From an uncultured Acetatifactor sp. (GTDB lineage: Bacteria; Bacillota; Clostridia; Lachnospirales; Lachnospiraceae): a stretch of 16,066 bases of DNA. Within the stretch, counting starts at the first letter, position 1; the number at the start of each line of letters is the position of its first letter. The stretch is from positions 1-16,066 of the forward strand of contig CAKRRS010000064.1 in assembly GCA_934394665.1 (NCBI GenBank). The letters are read 5' to 3'. Positions 1-6,662 of the stretch are shown here, in pieces. The notes beneath the pieces are model-generated. The model ran no database searches, had not been told where the DNA came from, and saw nothing but the letters and a program-made list of their open reading frames with translations. Both the position numbers and the translations under genes were made by a program.

Positions 1-58
1 GGAGACGTTACAGCTGCCAGAAGGCATTCTGTTCGTTCCGGGAGTCCGTCCCTTTTGC

Positions 59-616
59 TTAATTAACTTGCCATTTAGCAGGAGATTTCTTCCGAGTCTT
101 CACAACATACAAGATGGCAATCACCACATCCGCGCAGTAGATAAAACATCCGATTCCCATGAAGATGGCGCCCGGCAGGGATACCAGCCGTTCTTTGCGC
201 ATGCGGATACTGCAGCCGATGGAGCTGATGCCGGTGAGCAGGATCGTCAAAAGATCAATGAGAACAGCCCACAGGAGAAAGCCGATGCCCCAGACACTCA
301 TGGCAAGTCCGATGAAACCCAGGATAAAGTGCATGATATAAGCAGGAATCTGAATCCCTTTGATGATCAGGTTCATCCGGGCAGCCTGCCTTGCGGTCAG
401 CTTTCCCCTGGCGGTCTGTACCGTATTGACGATTACGATGACAAAGGAATACAGGTTATAGATGACTGCGATGATAAGCAGGACAAGCAGGGAGATATCC
501 GTGGTATCCTCCGGCAGTAAGCCTGCAAACAGGAAAAAGACGGCAAGAATCAATACATAAATATAAGGATAGATAATTACAGGTATCATTTTCAGATATT
601 TCAAAAATTCATTCAT
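59..616 (-). CDS. Five-helix integral membrane protein, function unknown
   Basis: This encodes 185 residues and I do not recognise the family. The sequence is strongly hydrophobic, with likely membrane helices near residues 10-34, 41-66, 85-109, 110-130 and 148-172. A basic loop lies around 67-80 and another around 138-144, and the C-terminus is Lys/Arg-rich. There is no signal peptide, catalytic motif or transporter signature that I can name. The frame is open for 40 codons further upstream, but the start at 616 is chosen because a GAGAGGGGAATT ribosome site precedes ATG AAT GAA at normal spacing. The upstream part (617-736) also contains this gene's promoter. The gene is transcribed divergently from the MATE exporter, so the two share a 192-bp control region. 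Existence as a gene is well supported; function is open. Confidence 0.8.
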   Translation of the reverse strand: MNEFLKYLKMIPVIIYPYIYVLILAVFFLFAGLLPEDTTDISLLVLLIIAVIYNLYSFVIVIVNTVQTARGKLTARQAARMNLIIKGIQIPAYIMHFILGFIGLAMSVWGIGFLLWAVLIDLLTILLTGISSIGCSIRMRKERLVSLPGAIFMGIGCFIYCADVVIAILYVVKTRKKSPAKWQVN

Positions 617-664
617 GACAATTCCCCTCTCATAATAACAATGCTTGTAAAAAATGACAAAAAG

Positions 665-673
665 AGTATAGCA
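665..673 (-). promoter_or_regulatory. Extended -10 promoter for the five-helix membrane protein
   Basis: Read on the minus strand, the sequence is TGC followed directly by TATACT, which fits an extended -10 element (TGn-TATAAT) with one mismatch. It lies about 50 bp upstream of the chosen start at 616. The upstream -35 region (TTGCAC at 17-bp spacing) is weak, as is usual for extended -10 promoters. Confidence 0.5.
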
Positions 674-702
674 AAAAAACATAATATGTGCAAAAAAAGA
701 TA

Positions 703-731
703 TTGCTTTTTTGGAGCGCCGCGTATATACT
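703..731 (+). promoter_or_regulatory. Sigma-A-like promoter for the MATE gene
   Basis: TTGCTT (703-708) and TATACT (726-731) are separated by exactly 17 bp. The -10 matches consensus in five of six positions and the -35 in three, chiefly TTG. The transcript would start near 738 and have a leader of about 70 nt. That leader holds a small hairpin, CACTG/CAGTG with a 7-nt loop, at 756-772. The hairpin has no T-tract, so it is not a terminator. Confidence 0.5.
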
Positions 732-808
732 CTCAACGATAGAAATAACAGGAAACACTGATAAATTCAGTGCTTGCGGTTGATTTGAAAAATGGAGAGG
801 TTATTACC

Positions 809-2173
809 ATGACGAAAGATCTGACAAAAGGCAGCCCCATGAGACTTATCATCAGTTTTGCGGTACCGTTACTGTTCGGTTTTCTGTTCCAGCAGTTTTA
901 CAATCTGGTGGATACGATGATTGTAGGACGGTTTCTGGGAGTAGACGACCTGGCAGCGGTAGGCTCTACCGGTTCCATCAACTTTCTGGTGATCGGTTTC
1001 TGCATGGGTGTTTGCAATGGCTTTGCCATTCCGGTGTCCCATAAATTCGGTGCCGGAGATTACGTAGGCATGCGCAAATATGTGGCGAACTGTGTCTGGC
1101 TGGGACTGGCATTTTCTATAGTTATGACCGTTGTGACGGCGATACTGTGCCGTGATATTCTGGTATGGATGAAGACTCCGGTCAACATCATTGACGGCGC
1201 CTACAATTATATTTTTATTATATTCATCGGCATTCCCACAGTATATTTGTATAACATCGTGGCAGGTGTGATCCGTGCCACCGGTGACAGCAAGACGCCC
1301 GTGGTATTCCTGGTACTGTCTTCCGTGATTAATATTGTGCTGGATCTGTATTTTATCATTTCCCTGCACATGGGCGTGGCAGGAGCGGCTTGGGCAACAG
1401 TCATTTCTCAGGGAGTATCCGGTGTGGCATGCCTGATTTATATGGTGAAAAAGTTCGAGATTCTGCGGATTCGCAGGGAAGAATGGAAACCGGACGGACA
1501 TATGATGATGGTGCTGTGCGGCATGGGAGTACCCATGGGATTGCAGTATTCCATTACCGCAATCGGCAGCGTTATCCTGCAGACAGCAGCCAATACGCTG
1601 GGTTCTGCAGCGGTTGCAGCCATGACGGCAGGCGGTAAGATCGGCAACTTCTTAGCCTGTCCCTTCGATGCCATGGGATCCACGATGGCGACCTACGGTG
1701 GACAGAACGTGGGTGCCGGAAAATTAGACCGTCTCGGCCAGGGATTGAAAGCCTGCGTAACGCTGGGAGTAGGATATTCTGTAATTGCGTTCCTGATTGC
1801 TGTATTTTTCGGCGAACCTCTGGCGCAGCTGTTCGTGGATGGCGGAGAAGCAGAGATCATTGCGAATGTACATGCATTCCTGTTGTGGAATACCGCATTT
1901 TATATTCCTTTGGCATTAGTGAATATTGTACGCTTTCTGATTCAGGGTATGGGATTCCCGAAGTTTGCCATTCTGGCAGGTGTGTTCGAGATGATCGCCA
2001 GATCCCTGGCAGGTTTCGGACTGGTACCGGTAATCGGATTCACAGGCGTATGCCTCGGCAGCCCGATTGCATGGCTCATGGCCGATGCTTTCCTGATTCC
2101 GGCGTATTTCCATGTGAGTAAGGTGTTGCAAAAGAGGATGGCGCAGCAAACGGATGCCCCACAGGCAGTTTGA
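809..2173 (+). CDS. MATE-family multidrug / organic cation exporter
   Basis: The 454-residue product is a multidrug and toxic compound extrusion transporter that would export drugs or cationic metabolites in exchange for Na+ or H+ across the cytoplasmic membrane. The length and hydrophobic pattern fit the usual twelve-helix, two-bundle fold. Family hallmarks visible are VDTMIVGRFLG near residues 34-44, followed by LAAVGSTGSI, and GVIRATGDSKTP in the first half; the second half carries the pseudo-repeat with VAAMTAGGKIGNF and GGQNVGAGK. The start at 809 is preferred over one 13 codons upstream because GGAGAGG sits just ahead of ATG ACG AAA. The last 98 bp overlap the 3' end of the convergent GH2 gene. 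The nearest functional type (MepA/NorM-like) cannot be fixed from sequence alone. Confidence 0.93.
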   Translation: MTKDLTKGSPMRLIISFAVPLLFGFLFQQFYNLVDTMIVGRFLGVDDLAAVGSTGSINFLVIGFCMGVCNGFAIPVSHKFGAGDYVGMRKYVANCVWLGLAFSIVMTVVTAILCRDILVWMKTPVNIIDGAYNYIFIIFIGIPTVYLYNIVAGVIRATGDSKTPVVFLVLSSVINIVLDLYFIISLHMGVAGAAWATVISQGVSGVACLIYMVKKFEILRIRREEWKPDGHMMMVLCGMGVPMGLQYSITAIGSVILQTAANTLGSAAVAAMTAGGKIGNFLACPFDAMGSTMATYGGQNVGAGKLDRLGQGLKACVTLGVGYSVIAFLIAVFFGEPLAQLFVDGGEAEIIANVHAFLLWNTAFYIPLALVNIVRFLIQGMGFPKFAILAGVFEMIARSLAGFGLVPVIGFTGVCLGSPIAWLMADAFLIPAYFHVSKVLQKRMAQQTDAPQAV

Positions 2174-4202
2174 CAACGCGTCGGTCATAGGTCACCAGAC
2201 CGTTTACCTCTTCTTCCACATCGGAGAGCTGGGTGTAGACCGCGCCGCTTAATCCTTGAGAAATCAAAGGGAATAACTGCTTTGAAAATAATTTTTTCAG
2301 GGCAGCAGTCATCTCTTCGGGAGTGTCATATTTCTGATAACCGTAGACACGGTCGACACTGGAGTGACCATCGATATGGCAGGCGTAGCCGCCGTATTCG
2401 GAGATGACAAAGGCGCGCTTCCCGTCCAATTTTACCTGTAACGGGCGGAAATAATTATGAATACTGCGGAAATCCCCGCCTTTCTGGTCGAACCAGCCGC
2501 TGGCATGGTCTACCGGACGGGTGGGGTCTTTTTTTGCCACCATTTTGGCAATGCGCGCAGCGTCGAACTGCCCCCAGCCTTCATTGAAAGGCACCCAGAC
2601 GGCAATCGAAGGCACATTGTATAAGTGGTCAATCGTATCCAGACATTCCTGTTCCCATTCTTTTCTGCCCTGTTCTGAAGAACGGGAAAACAGTTCGTAA
2701 TGATTGTCCTTCGTGTGGGCGGACATATGCGGAAACAGTGTGGGCATATAGCATACCCAGGGCATATGATAGGTGCTTCCGCCGCTGACCATGTCCTGCC
2801 ATACGATCATGCCGAGTCTATCGCAGTGGTAATACCAGCGCAAAGGTTCGATTTTGATATGCTTTCTGAGCATATTGAACCCCAGACCTTTTGCAAGGGT
2901 AATATCATAGACAAGAGCTTCGTCACAAGGAGCAGTCATCAGTCCGTCAGACCAGTAGCCCTGATCCAGAATTCCATGGAGAAAATAAGGTTTGTGATTC
3001 AGACAGAAACGCAGGATTCCCTTGGCATCTTTTTCCACAGTAAACGAACGCATGGCAAAATAGCCGTCCACAGAATCTTCATCTGCAGTCACGGTGAAGG
3101 GGTAGAGCCAGGGATGCTCCGGAGTCCAGGGTTTGAAGTTCACGGGTTCCGGTACCTCGGTGGAGGCGGATGCACTGTAGGTAACACTTATGGGAAACGA
3201 AAGAACAACTTTCGTATGCGTCAGACCGAAGGTATCCTGCTGCTCGGAGCGACTCTTTAGGCGGAGATGAACGGACGTCTTGTTCTTCACGATATAACTC
3301 GTAGCTTTTGGGACAACACCGGAGGCTGTTATGGCACCTGACATCGGGGCGGTCTCTGATACAGACATAGGGCCGGTTGACGGAACAGTATCGGGTGCTG
3401 TCACAGAGCCATCGCAGGCAGGCGCATATACCTGGAAATCCAAATGCGAAAACGGTGCCGGAGAACACAGGACAAATGTTACTGTAGATTTATCGTAATC
3501 CGGTGTAATGGTATAGTTGATGACATAATTTTCCGGAACCCATTCATACCAGACGCTCTGCCAGATGCCGCTTTGCGCGGTATAGAACATGCCGCCGCGG
3601 GTCAGCGTCTGCTTTCCTCTGGTGGCATAGCCGGTGTCGGTCAGATCCCGGACTTTTACATATATGGAGACGGGATTTTCGTTGATATATTCTGTAATAT
3701 CCAGCGAAAAAGGAAGGTAGCCGCCATGGTGAGTGCCGAGTTGTATCGTCCCAAACTGCTCCGTTCCGAGGAAGACCGTTGCCTCCTGGTCCACAGCATC
3801 AAAATGCAGAATACAGTGCATATGCTGTTCTTTTCGTGCAATTTCATCCGCAGGGAAGGTTATCCTGCGCCGGTACCACAGGTATTCGTCCGGTTCCAGA
3901 CGTCTGCCCACGCCGGAGAGAAGAGACTCCGGGGAAAAAGGAACACGAATCTGTCCTTGCGGTGCAAAACGTTTGGGATTTTCGTAAAGATCACTGCCGT
4001 CTGCCGGGACAAAGGCATATTCCCAAATCCCGTTTAACATATGATAATCCGCCCGGCGCATCTGGGGACGGGGATATTCCGGGAGAATGGGCTGCTCTTT
4101 GTCTGCCTTTAACATAGCTTCTCCCCAGGGAGTGAAAAGCGGATGCAGGGTGTCCTCCGGATGAGCCTGATTCAGATTGGCGGCAGCGTCTTTTAAGTTC
4201 AT
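2076..4202 (-). CDS. Glycoside hydrolase family 2 beta-glycosidase
   Basis: This 708-residue protein is a retaining GH2 enzyme (beta-galactosidase/glucuronidase/mannosidase clan). It has a sugar-binding jelly-roll near residues 55-220, an immunoglobulin-like sandwich near 225-390, and a TIM barrel from about 395. The predicted acid/base is E541 in FNEGWGQ and the nucleophile is E602 in ISEYGG. There is no signal peptide, so it probably acts in the cytoplasm on imported oligosaccharides. The substrate is not deducible. A Thr/Ser/Pro/Ala-rich stretch at residues 262-300 interrupts the sandwich domain. The last 31 or so residues are read from DNA antisense to the MATE gene and look like tail rather than fold. 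The start is supported by AGAAGG (4210-4215) seven bases upstream. No sugar transporter or regulator adjoins it here. Confidence 0.92.
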   Translation of the reverse strand: MNLKDAAANLNQAHPEDTLHPLFTPWGEAMLKADKEQPILPEYPRPQMRRADYHMLNGIWEYAFVPADGSDLYENPKRFAPQGQIRVPFSPESLLSGVGRRLEPDEYLWYRRRITFPADEIARKEQHMHCILHFDAVDQEATVFLGTEQFGTIQLGTHHGGYLPFSLDITEYINENPVSIYVKVRDLTDTGYATRGKQTLTRGGMFYTAQSGIWQSVWYEWVPENYVINYTITPDYDKSTVTFVLCSPAPFSHLDFQVYAPACDGSVTAPDTVPSTGPMSVSETAPMSGAITASGVVPKATSYIVKNKTSVHLRLKSRSEQQDTFGLTHTKVVLSFPISVTYSASASTEVPEPVNFKPWTPEHPWLYPFTVTADEDSVDGYFAMRSFTVEKDAKGILRFCLNHKPYFLHGILDQGYWSDGLMTAPCDEALVYDITLAKGLGFNMLRKHIKIEPLRWYYHCDRLGMIVWQDMVSGGSTYHMPWVCYMPTLFPHMSAHTKDNHYELFSRSSEQGRKEWEQECLDTIDHLYNVPSIAVWVPFNEGWGQFDAARIAKMVAKKDPTRPVDHASGWFDQKGGDFRSIHNYFRPLQVKLDGKRAFVISEYGGYACHIDGHSSVDRVYGYQKYDTPEEMTAALKKLFSKQLFPLISQGLSGAVYTQLSDVEEEVNGLVTYDRRVVKLPVGHPFAAPSSFATPYSHGNTPESGKHRP

Positions 4203-4278
4203 GTGAAAACCTTCTTTCCTGAAATGATCACAATCAATAGGGGTTGCAATTTCCCACTGGCATCAACAGATTATCTAT

Positions 4279-4306
4279 AGTATACTACATTTAAAACATG
4301 CGTCAT
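4279..4306 (-). promoter_or_regulatory. Candidate promoter for the GH2 gene
   Basis: On the minus strand ATGACG (4301-4306) and TATACT (4279-4284) are 16 bp apart. The hexamers match the sigma-A consensus in four and five positions. The leader to the GH2 start would be about 70 nt. No clear catabolite-response (cre) element was seen around it. Confidence 0.45.
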
Positions 4307-4362
4307 ACGAAAAAATGTGCGCAATTTGAAAAAATATAATGATTCACATCTTTCATGAGCAA

Positions 4363-4385
4363 TGAATAAACAAACTTATTATTCA
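4363..4385. repeat. AT-rich inverted repeat in the GH2/ABC-F spacer
   Basis: TGAATAA (4363-4369) and TTATTCA (4379-4385) form a perfect 7-bp dyad with a 9-bp centre. It lies in the 275-bp divergent spacer between the GH2 and ABC-F genes. It could be an operator, but AT-rich dyads also arise by chance. The rest of the spacer (4203-4477) is AT-rich, with several TATAAT-like strings (for example 4335-4340) and no well-placed -35 for the ABC-F gene. I saw no convincing small gene in it. Confidence 0.3.
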
Positions 4386-4477
4386 ATATAAGCATCAAAA
4401 ACGTCATTTCGCACATGAAACTTCAAAAATTTATAAAATCGTAAATGACAAAAACAAGAAAATAAGAGGTCTTACAG

Positions 4478-6313
4478 ATGAATATACTTACTGTTGACAA
4501 TATTACAAAAAGTTATGGTGTCCGCAAGATTTTTGACGGGGCATCCTTTTTCCTGCAGGAAGGGGAAAAGGCCGGAATCATCGGCATTAACGGTACCGGC
4601 AAATCTACGCTTTTAAAAATAATTGCAGGATTGGAAGAGCCGGATGCCGGTTCTGTCATCAAGGCAAATCACTGTCTGGTCCGCTACCTTCCGCAGAATC
4701 CGTTCTTTGCGCCGGAAGAGACCGTGCTGGAGGCGGTACTTCGTGGGAACAGACGGGAAGAAAACGAAGGTACGATTGAGGCAGATGCCAAAAGCATGCT
4801 GACGAAGCTGGGGGTTACAGAGTTTGACCGGCCCTGTGGGCAGCTCTCCGGCGGACAGCGAAAACGCCTGGCACTGGTATCGGTACTTTTGTCTCCGGCA
4901 GAGATTCTGCTGCTGGATGAGCCGACGAACCATCTGGATAATTCCATGTCCGACTGGCTGGAAGATCAGCTGCGCCGCAGAAAAGGAGCCATGATCATGG
5001 TAACCCATGACCGTTATTTCCTGGACAGTGTAACGGACCGGATCCTGGAGCTGGATCAGGGGAAAATCTATTCCTATGATGCGAATTATTCCGGATATCT
5101 GGAGTTGAAGATGCAGCGGGAAGAGATGGCACAGGCCAGCGAGAAAAAACGTCTGAATATTTTACGTAATGAGCTTGCCTGGGTACAGCGCGGAGCCAGA
5201 GCGCGTTCCACGAAACAGAAAGCGAGATTGCAGCGTTTTGAGGAACTGAAAAATGTCAAGGGTCCGGTGACGGACGGCAAGGTGGAATTAACTTCTGCGG
5301 CGTCCAGACTGGGGCGCACCACAGTGGAGATCGAGCATGTATCCAAAAGCTACGGCGACAAGGTGCTGCTTCAGGATTTCACCTATCTGTTCGGCAAGGA
5401 TGACCGTGTCGGATTTATCGGACCCAACGGCAGCGGCAAGACCACTTTGATGAAGATGATCCTGGGAGAAGTGATGCCGGACAGCGGACATATCGAGATC
5501 GGACAGACGGTAAAGCTGGGATATTATGCCCAGGAGATCGATGATACCATGATGCATCCGGAACAGAGAGTCATTGATTATATCCGGGATGTGGCGGAAT
5601 ATATTACGACGGAGGACGGGCAGATCACGGCGGCCAGAATGCTGGAGCGTTTTCTGTTTTCCGGTGAGGACCAGTACGGGCAGCTGGGAAAATTATCCGG
5701 CGGTGAACGCAGACGACTGCAGCTATGTAAAGTCCTGATGGGAGCACCGAATGTCCTGATTTTGGACGAGCCGACAAATGATCTGGATATTGCCACTTTG
5801 CAAGTGCTGGAAGATTATCTGGATACCTTTCCCGGAATCGTGATCGTGGTCTCCCATGACCGGTATTTCCTGGATCGTGTGGTTCGCCGGATTTTTGCGT
5901 TGGAAGACACCCGGATGGTACAGTACGAGGGCGGCTATACGGATTATGTCAATCGCAAAAAAGCAGAAGGAGCGGTTGATACGGAAAATGTGGCTGCAGT
6001 TTCGACTTCACAGAGTAAGGGTGCGGAGACAGAAAATACTGCAAAAAACTGGAAAAATGGACAGAAACGGAAACTGAAATTCACTTATCAGGAACAGAAA
6101 GATTATGAATCCATTGAAGGTGAAATGGCGGCACTGGAAGAAAAAATTGCAAAGTTAGAAGCTGATTTTGCAAACTATGCCAGTGATTTTGTGAAGTTGA
6201 ACGAATTGACGAAAGAAAAAGAGACTGTCGAAAAGCAGCTGGAAGAGAAAATGGAGCGTTGGATGTACCTCGAGGATCTTGCGGCACGTATTGAGCGAGG
6301 AGAAGAAAACTGA
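4478..6313 (+). CDS. ABC-F ATPase of the Uup/YfmR type (ribosome-associated)
   Basis: The 611-residue protein has two ABC ATPase domains and no membrane segments, which is the ABC-F layout. Domain 1 has Walker A GINGTGKST (36-44), signature LSGGQ (123-127), Walker B with DEPTNHLD and E148, and H177. Domain 2 has GPNGSGKTT (315-323), LSGGE (406-410), DEPTNDLD with E431, and H460. The inter-domain arm (about 200-265) is basic and includes RSTKQKAR, as expected for ribosome binding at the E site. A low-complexity linker (about 495-530) leads to a C-terminal coiled coil (540-606) typical of Uup and B. subtilis YfmR. That tail points to a housekeeping role in rescuing stalled or difficult translation rather than antibiotic resistance. 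AAGAGG (4464-4469) supports the start. No leader-peptide attenuator is evident in the upstream sequence. Confidence 0.93.
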   Translation: MNILTVDNITKSYGVRKIFDGASFFLQEGEKAGIIGINGTGKSTLLKIIAGLEEPDAGSVIKANHCLVRYLPQNPFFAPEETVLEAVLRGNRREENEGTIEADAKSMLTKLGVTEFDRPCGQLSGGQRKRLALVSVLLSPAEILLLDEPTNHLDNSMSDWLEDQLRRRKGAMIMVTHDRYFLDSVTDRILELDQGKIYSYDANYSGYLELKMQREEMAQASEKKRLNILRNELAWVQRGARARSTKQKARLQRFEELKNVKGPVTDGKVELTSAASRLGRTTVEIEHVSKSYGDKVLLQDFTYLFGKDDRVGFIGPNGSGKTTLMKMILGEVMPDSGHIEIGQTVKLGYYAQEIDDTMMHPEQRVIDYIRDVAEYITTEDGQITAARMLERFLFSGEDQYGQLGKLSGGERRRLQLCKVLMGAPNVLILDEPTNDLDIATLQVLEDYLDTFPGIVIVVSHDRYFLDRVVRRIFALEDTRMVQYEGGYTDYVNRKKAEGAVDTENVAAVSTSQSKGAETENTAKNWKNGQKRKLKFTYQEQKDYESIEGEMAALEEKIAKLEADFANYASDFVKLNELTKEKETVEKQLEEKMERWMYLEDLAARIERGEEN

Positions 6314-6340
6314 CAATCCGTATCGGGAAGGTCAGTCTTC
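6301..6340 (-). terminator. Hairpin terminator between convergent ABC-F and small membrane gene
   Basis: GAAAACTGAC (6305-6314) pairs with GTCAGTCTTC (6331-6340) with one mismatch. The 16-nt loop holds a nested CCG/CGG pair. Read on the minus strand, the stem runs into TTTTCTTCT, so it is a reasonable rho-independent terminator for the 37-residue gene, whose stop codon lies inside the stem. On the plus strand the trailing TCTTCTGT tract is weaker, so termination of the ABC-F transcript is less sure. Confidence 0.6.
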
Positions 6341-6445
6341 TGTGTCATCGGTTGCAGCGGCAACTGCCGAAACTACGGAAGATACTACGGCAATTACGAC
6401 TGCCAGAAGGATAATCAAAAGTCCGCCGGCCAAAAGAAAAAACAT
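6332..6445 (-). CDS. 37-residue single-pass membrane protein, unknown function
   Basis: This short frame has a start MFFLLAGG, one long hydrophobic helix (about residues 2-31, rich in Leu, Val, Ile, Ala) and an acidic tail TDDTED. It is supported as a gene by several independent features. AAAGGAAG (6454-6461) lies eight bases before ATG. A perfect TATAAT with an extended TG is found at 6523-6531. A hairpin followed by a T-tract overlaps the stop. The plus-strand frame across the same DNA is low-complexity (Ala/Thr-rich) and has no comparable signals. Likely roles for such miniproteins include stabilising or modulating a membrane complex, but nothing here identifies the partner. It is convergent with the ABC-F gene (18 bp between stop codons) and divergent from the EAL gene. 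Confidence 0.7.
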   Translation of the reverse strand: MFFLLAGGLLIILLAVVIAVVSSVVSAVAAATDDTED

Positions 6446-6493
6446 ATCACATACTTCCTTTCGTAGGATTTGGGTTTTCTAACGTTTGCCAAT

Positions 6494-6505
6494 CACGCAT
6501 GCGTG
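6494..6505. promoter_or_regulatory. 12-bp perfect palindrome in the leader of the small membrane gene
   Basis: CACGCATGCGTG is a perfect 12-bp palindrome. Flanking CAA and TTG extend the symmetry if one base is skipped. It lies about 20 bp downstream of the minus-strand -10 and about 50 bp upstream of the small gene's start. That is a good position for a repressor operator or a short leader hairpin. The opposite gene's likely -10 is about 90 bp away. Confidence 0.4.
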
Positions 6506-6522
6506 TTGACTCTCTTGCGCTT

Positions 6523-6531
6523 ATTATATCA
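6523..6531 (-). promoter_or_regulatory. Extended -10 promoter for the 37-residue membrane protein
   Basis: On the minus strand the sequence reads TGA followed by a perfect TATAAT (6523-6528), which fits an extended -10. The -35 region is only TTGTTT-like, in a T-run. Transcription would begin near 6516 and give a leader of about 70 nt containing the 12-bp palindrome and the ribosome site. Confidence 0.6.
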
Positions 6532-6590
6532 TTTTCCCCAAAAAAAACAATAAAAACCGGTGTATAGTGGAAAAAATTACTAAAATGAGA

Positions 6591-6596
6591 TATAAT
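6591..6596 (+). promoter_or_regulatory. Candidate -10 for the EAL phosphodiesterase gene
   Basis: A perfect TATAAT stands 67 bp before the EAL start codon. No convincing -35 is seen at 16-18 bp. Its context (ATGAGA-TATAAT-AAGTGC) resembles that of the divergent promoter on the other strand (ATGA-TATAAT-AAGCGC). The short leader has no recognisable c-di-GMP riboswitch. Confidence 0.4.
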
Positions 6597-6662
6597 AAGT
6601 GCAGGCAATGAGCAGTGCGGACGAAGCCTACAAGGCGGGATATACTTTGTGAGGAACATTTT

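Noticed and set aside
1..58. Possible 3' end of a plus-strand gene and a short hairpin (GGGA/TCCC, 40-52) followed by TTTT.
   Set aside because: Too short to choose a frame, and the stem is only four base pairs; no product can be supported.
68..520. 150-residue plus-strand open frame.
   Set aside because: It is antisense to the hydrophobic membrane protein gene, is rich in Asp/Gln/His as such shadows are, and lacks a ribosome site.
2700..4117. Several plus-strand open frames of 80-200 residues inside the GH2 gene.
   Set aside because: All lie opposite a conserved GH2 enzyme with its catalytic motifs; none has a protein-like composition or start signals.
6279..6482. 67-residue plus-strand frame overlapping the ABC-F end.
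   Set aside because: Ala/Thr/Lys low-complexity with no ribosome site; the opposite strand encodes the small membrane protein with good signals.
6597..6662. Possible c-di-GMP riboswitch ahead of the EAL gene.
   Set aside because: The leader is only about 60 nt and lacks the conserved GEMM core; only a small GCC/GGC stem is present.
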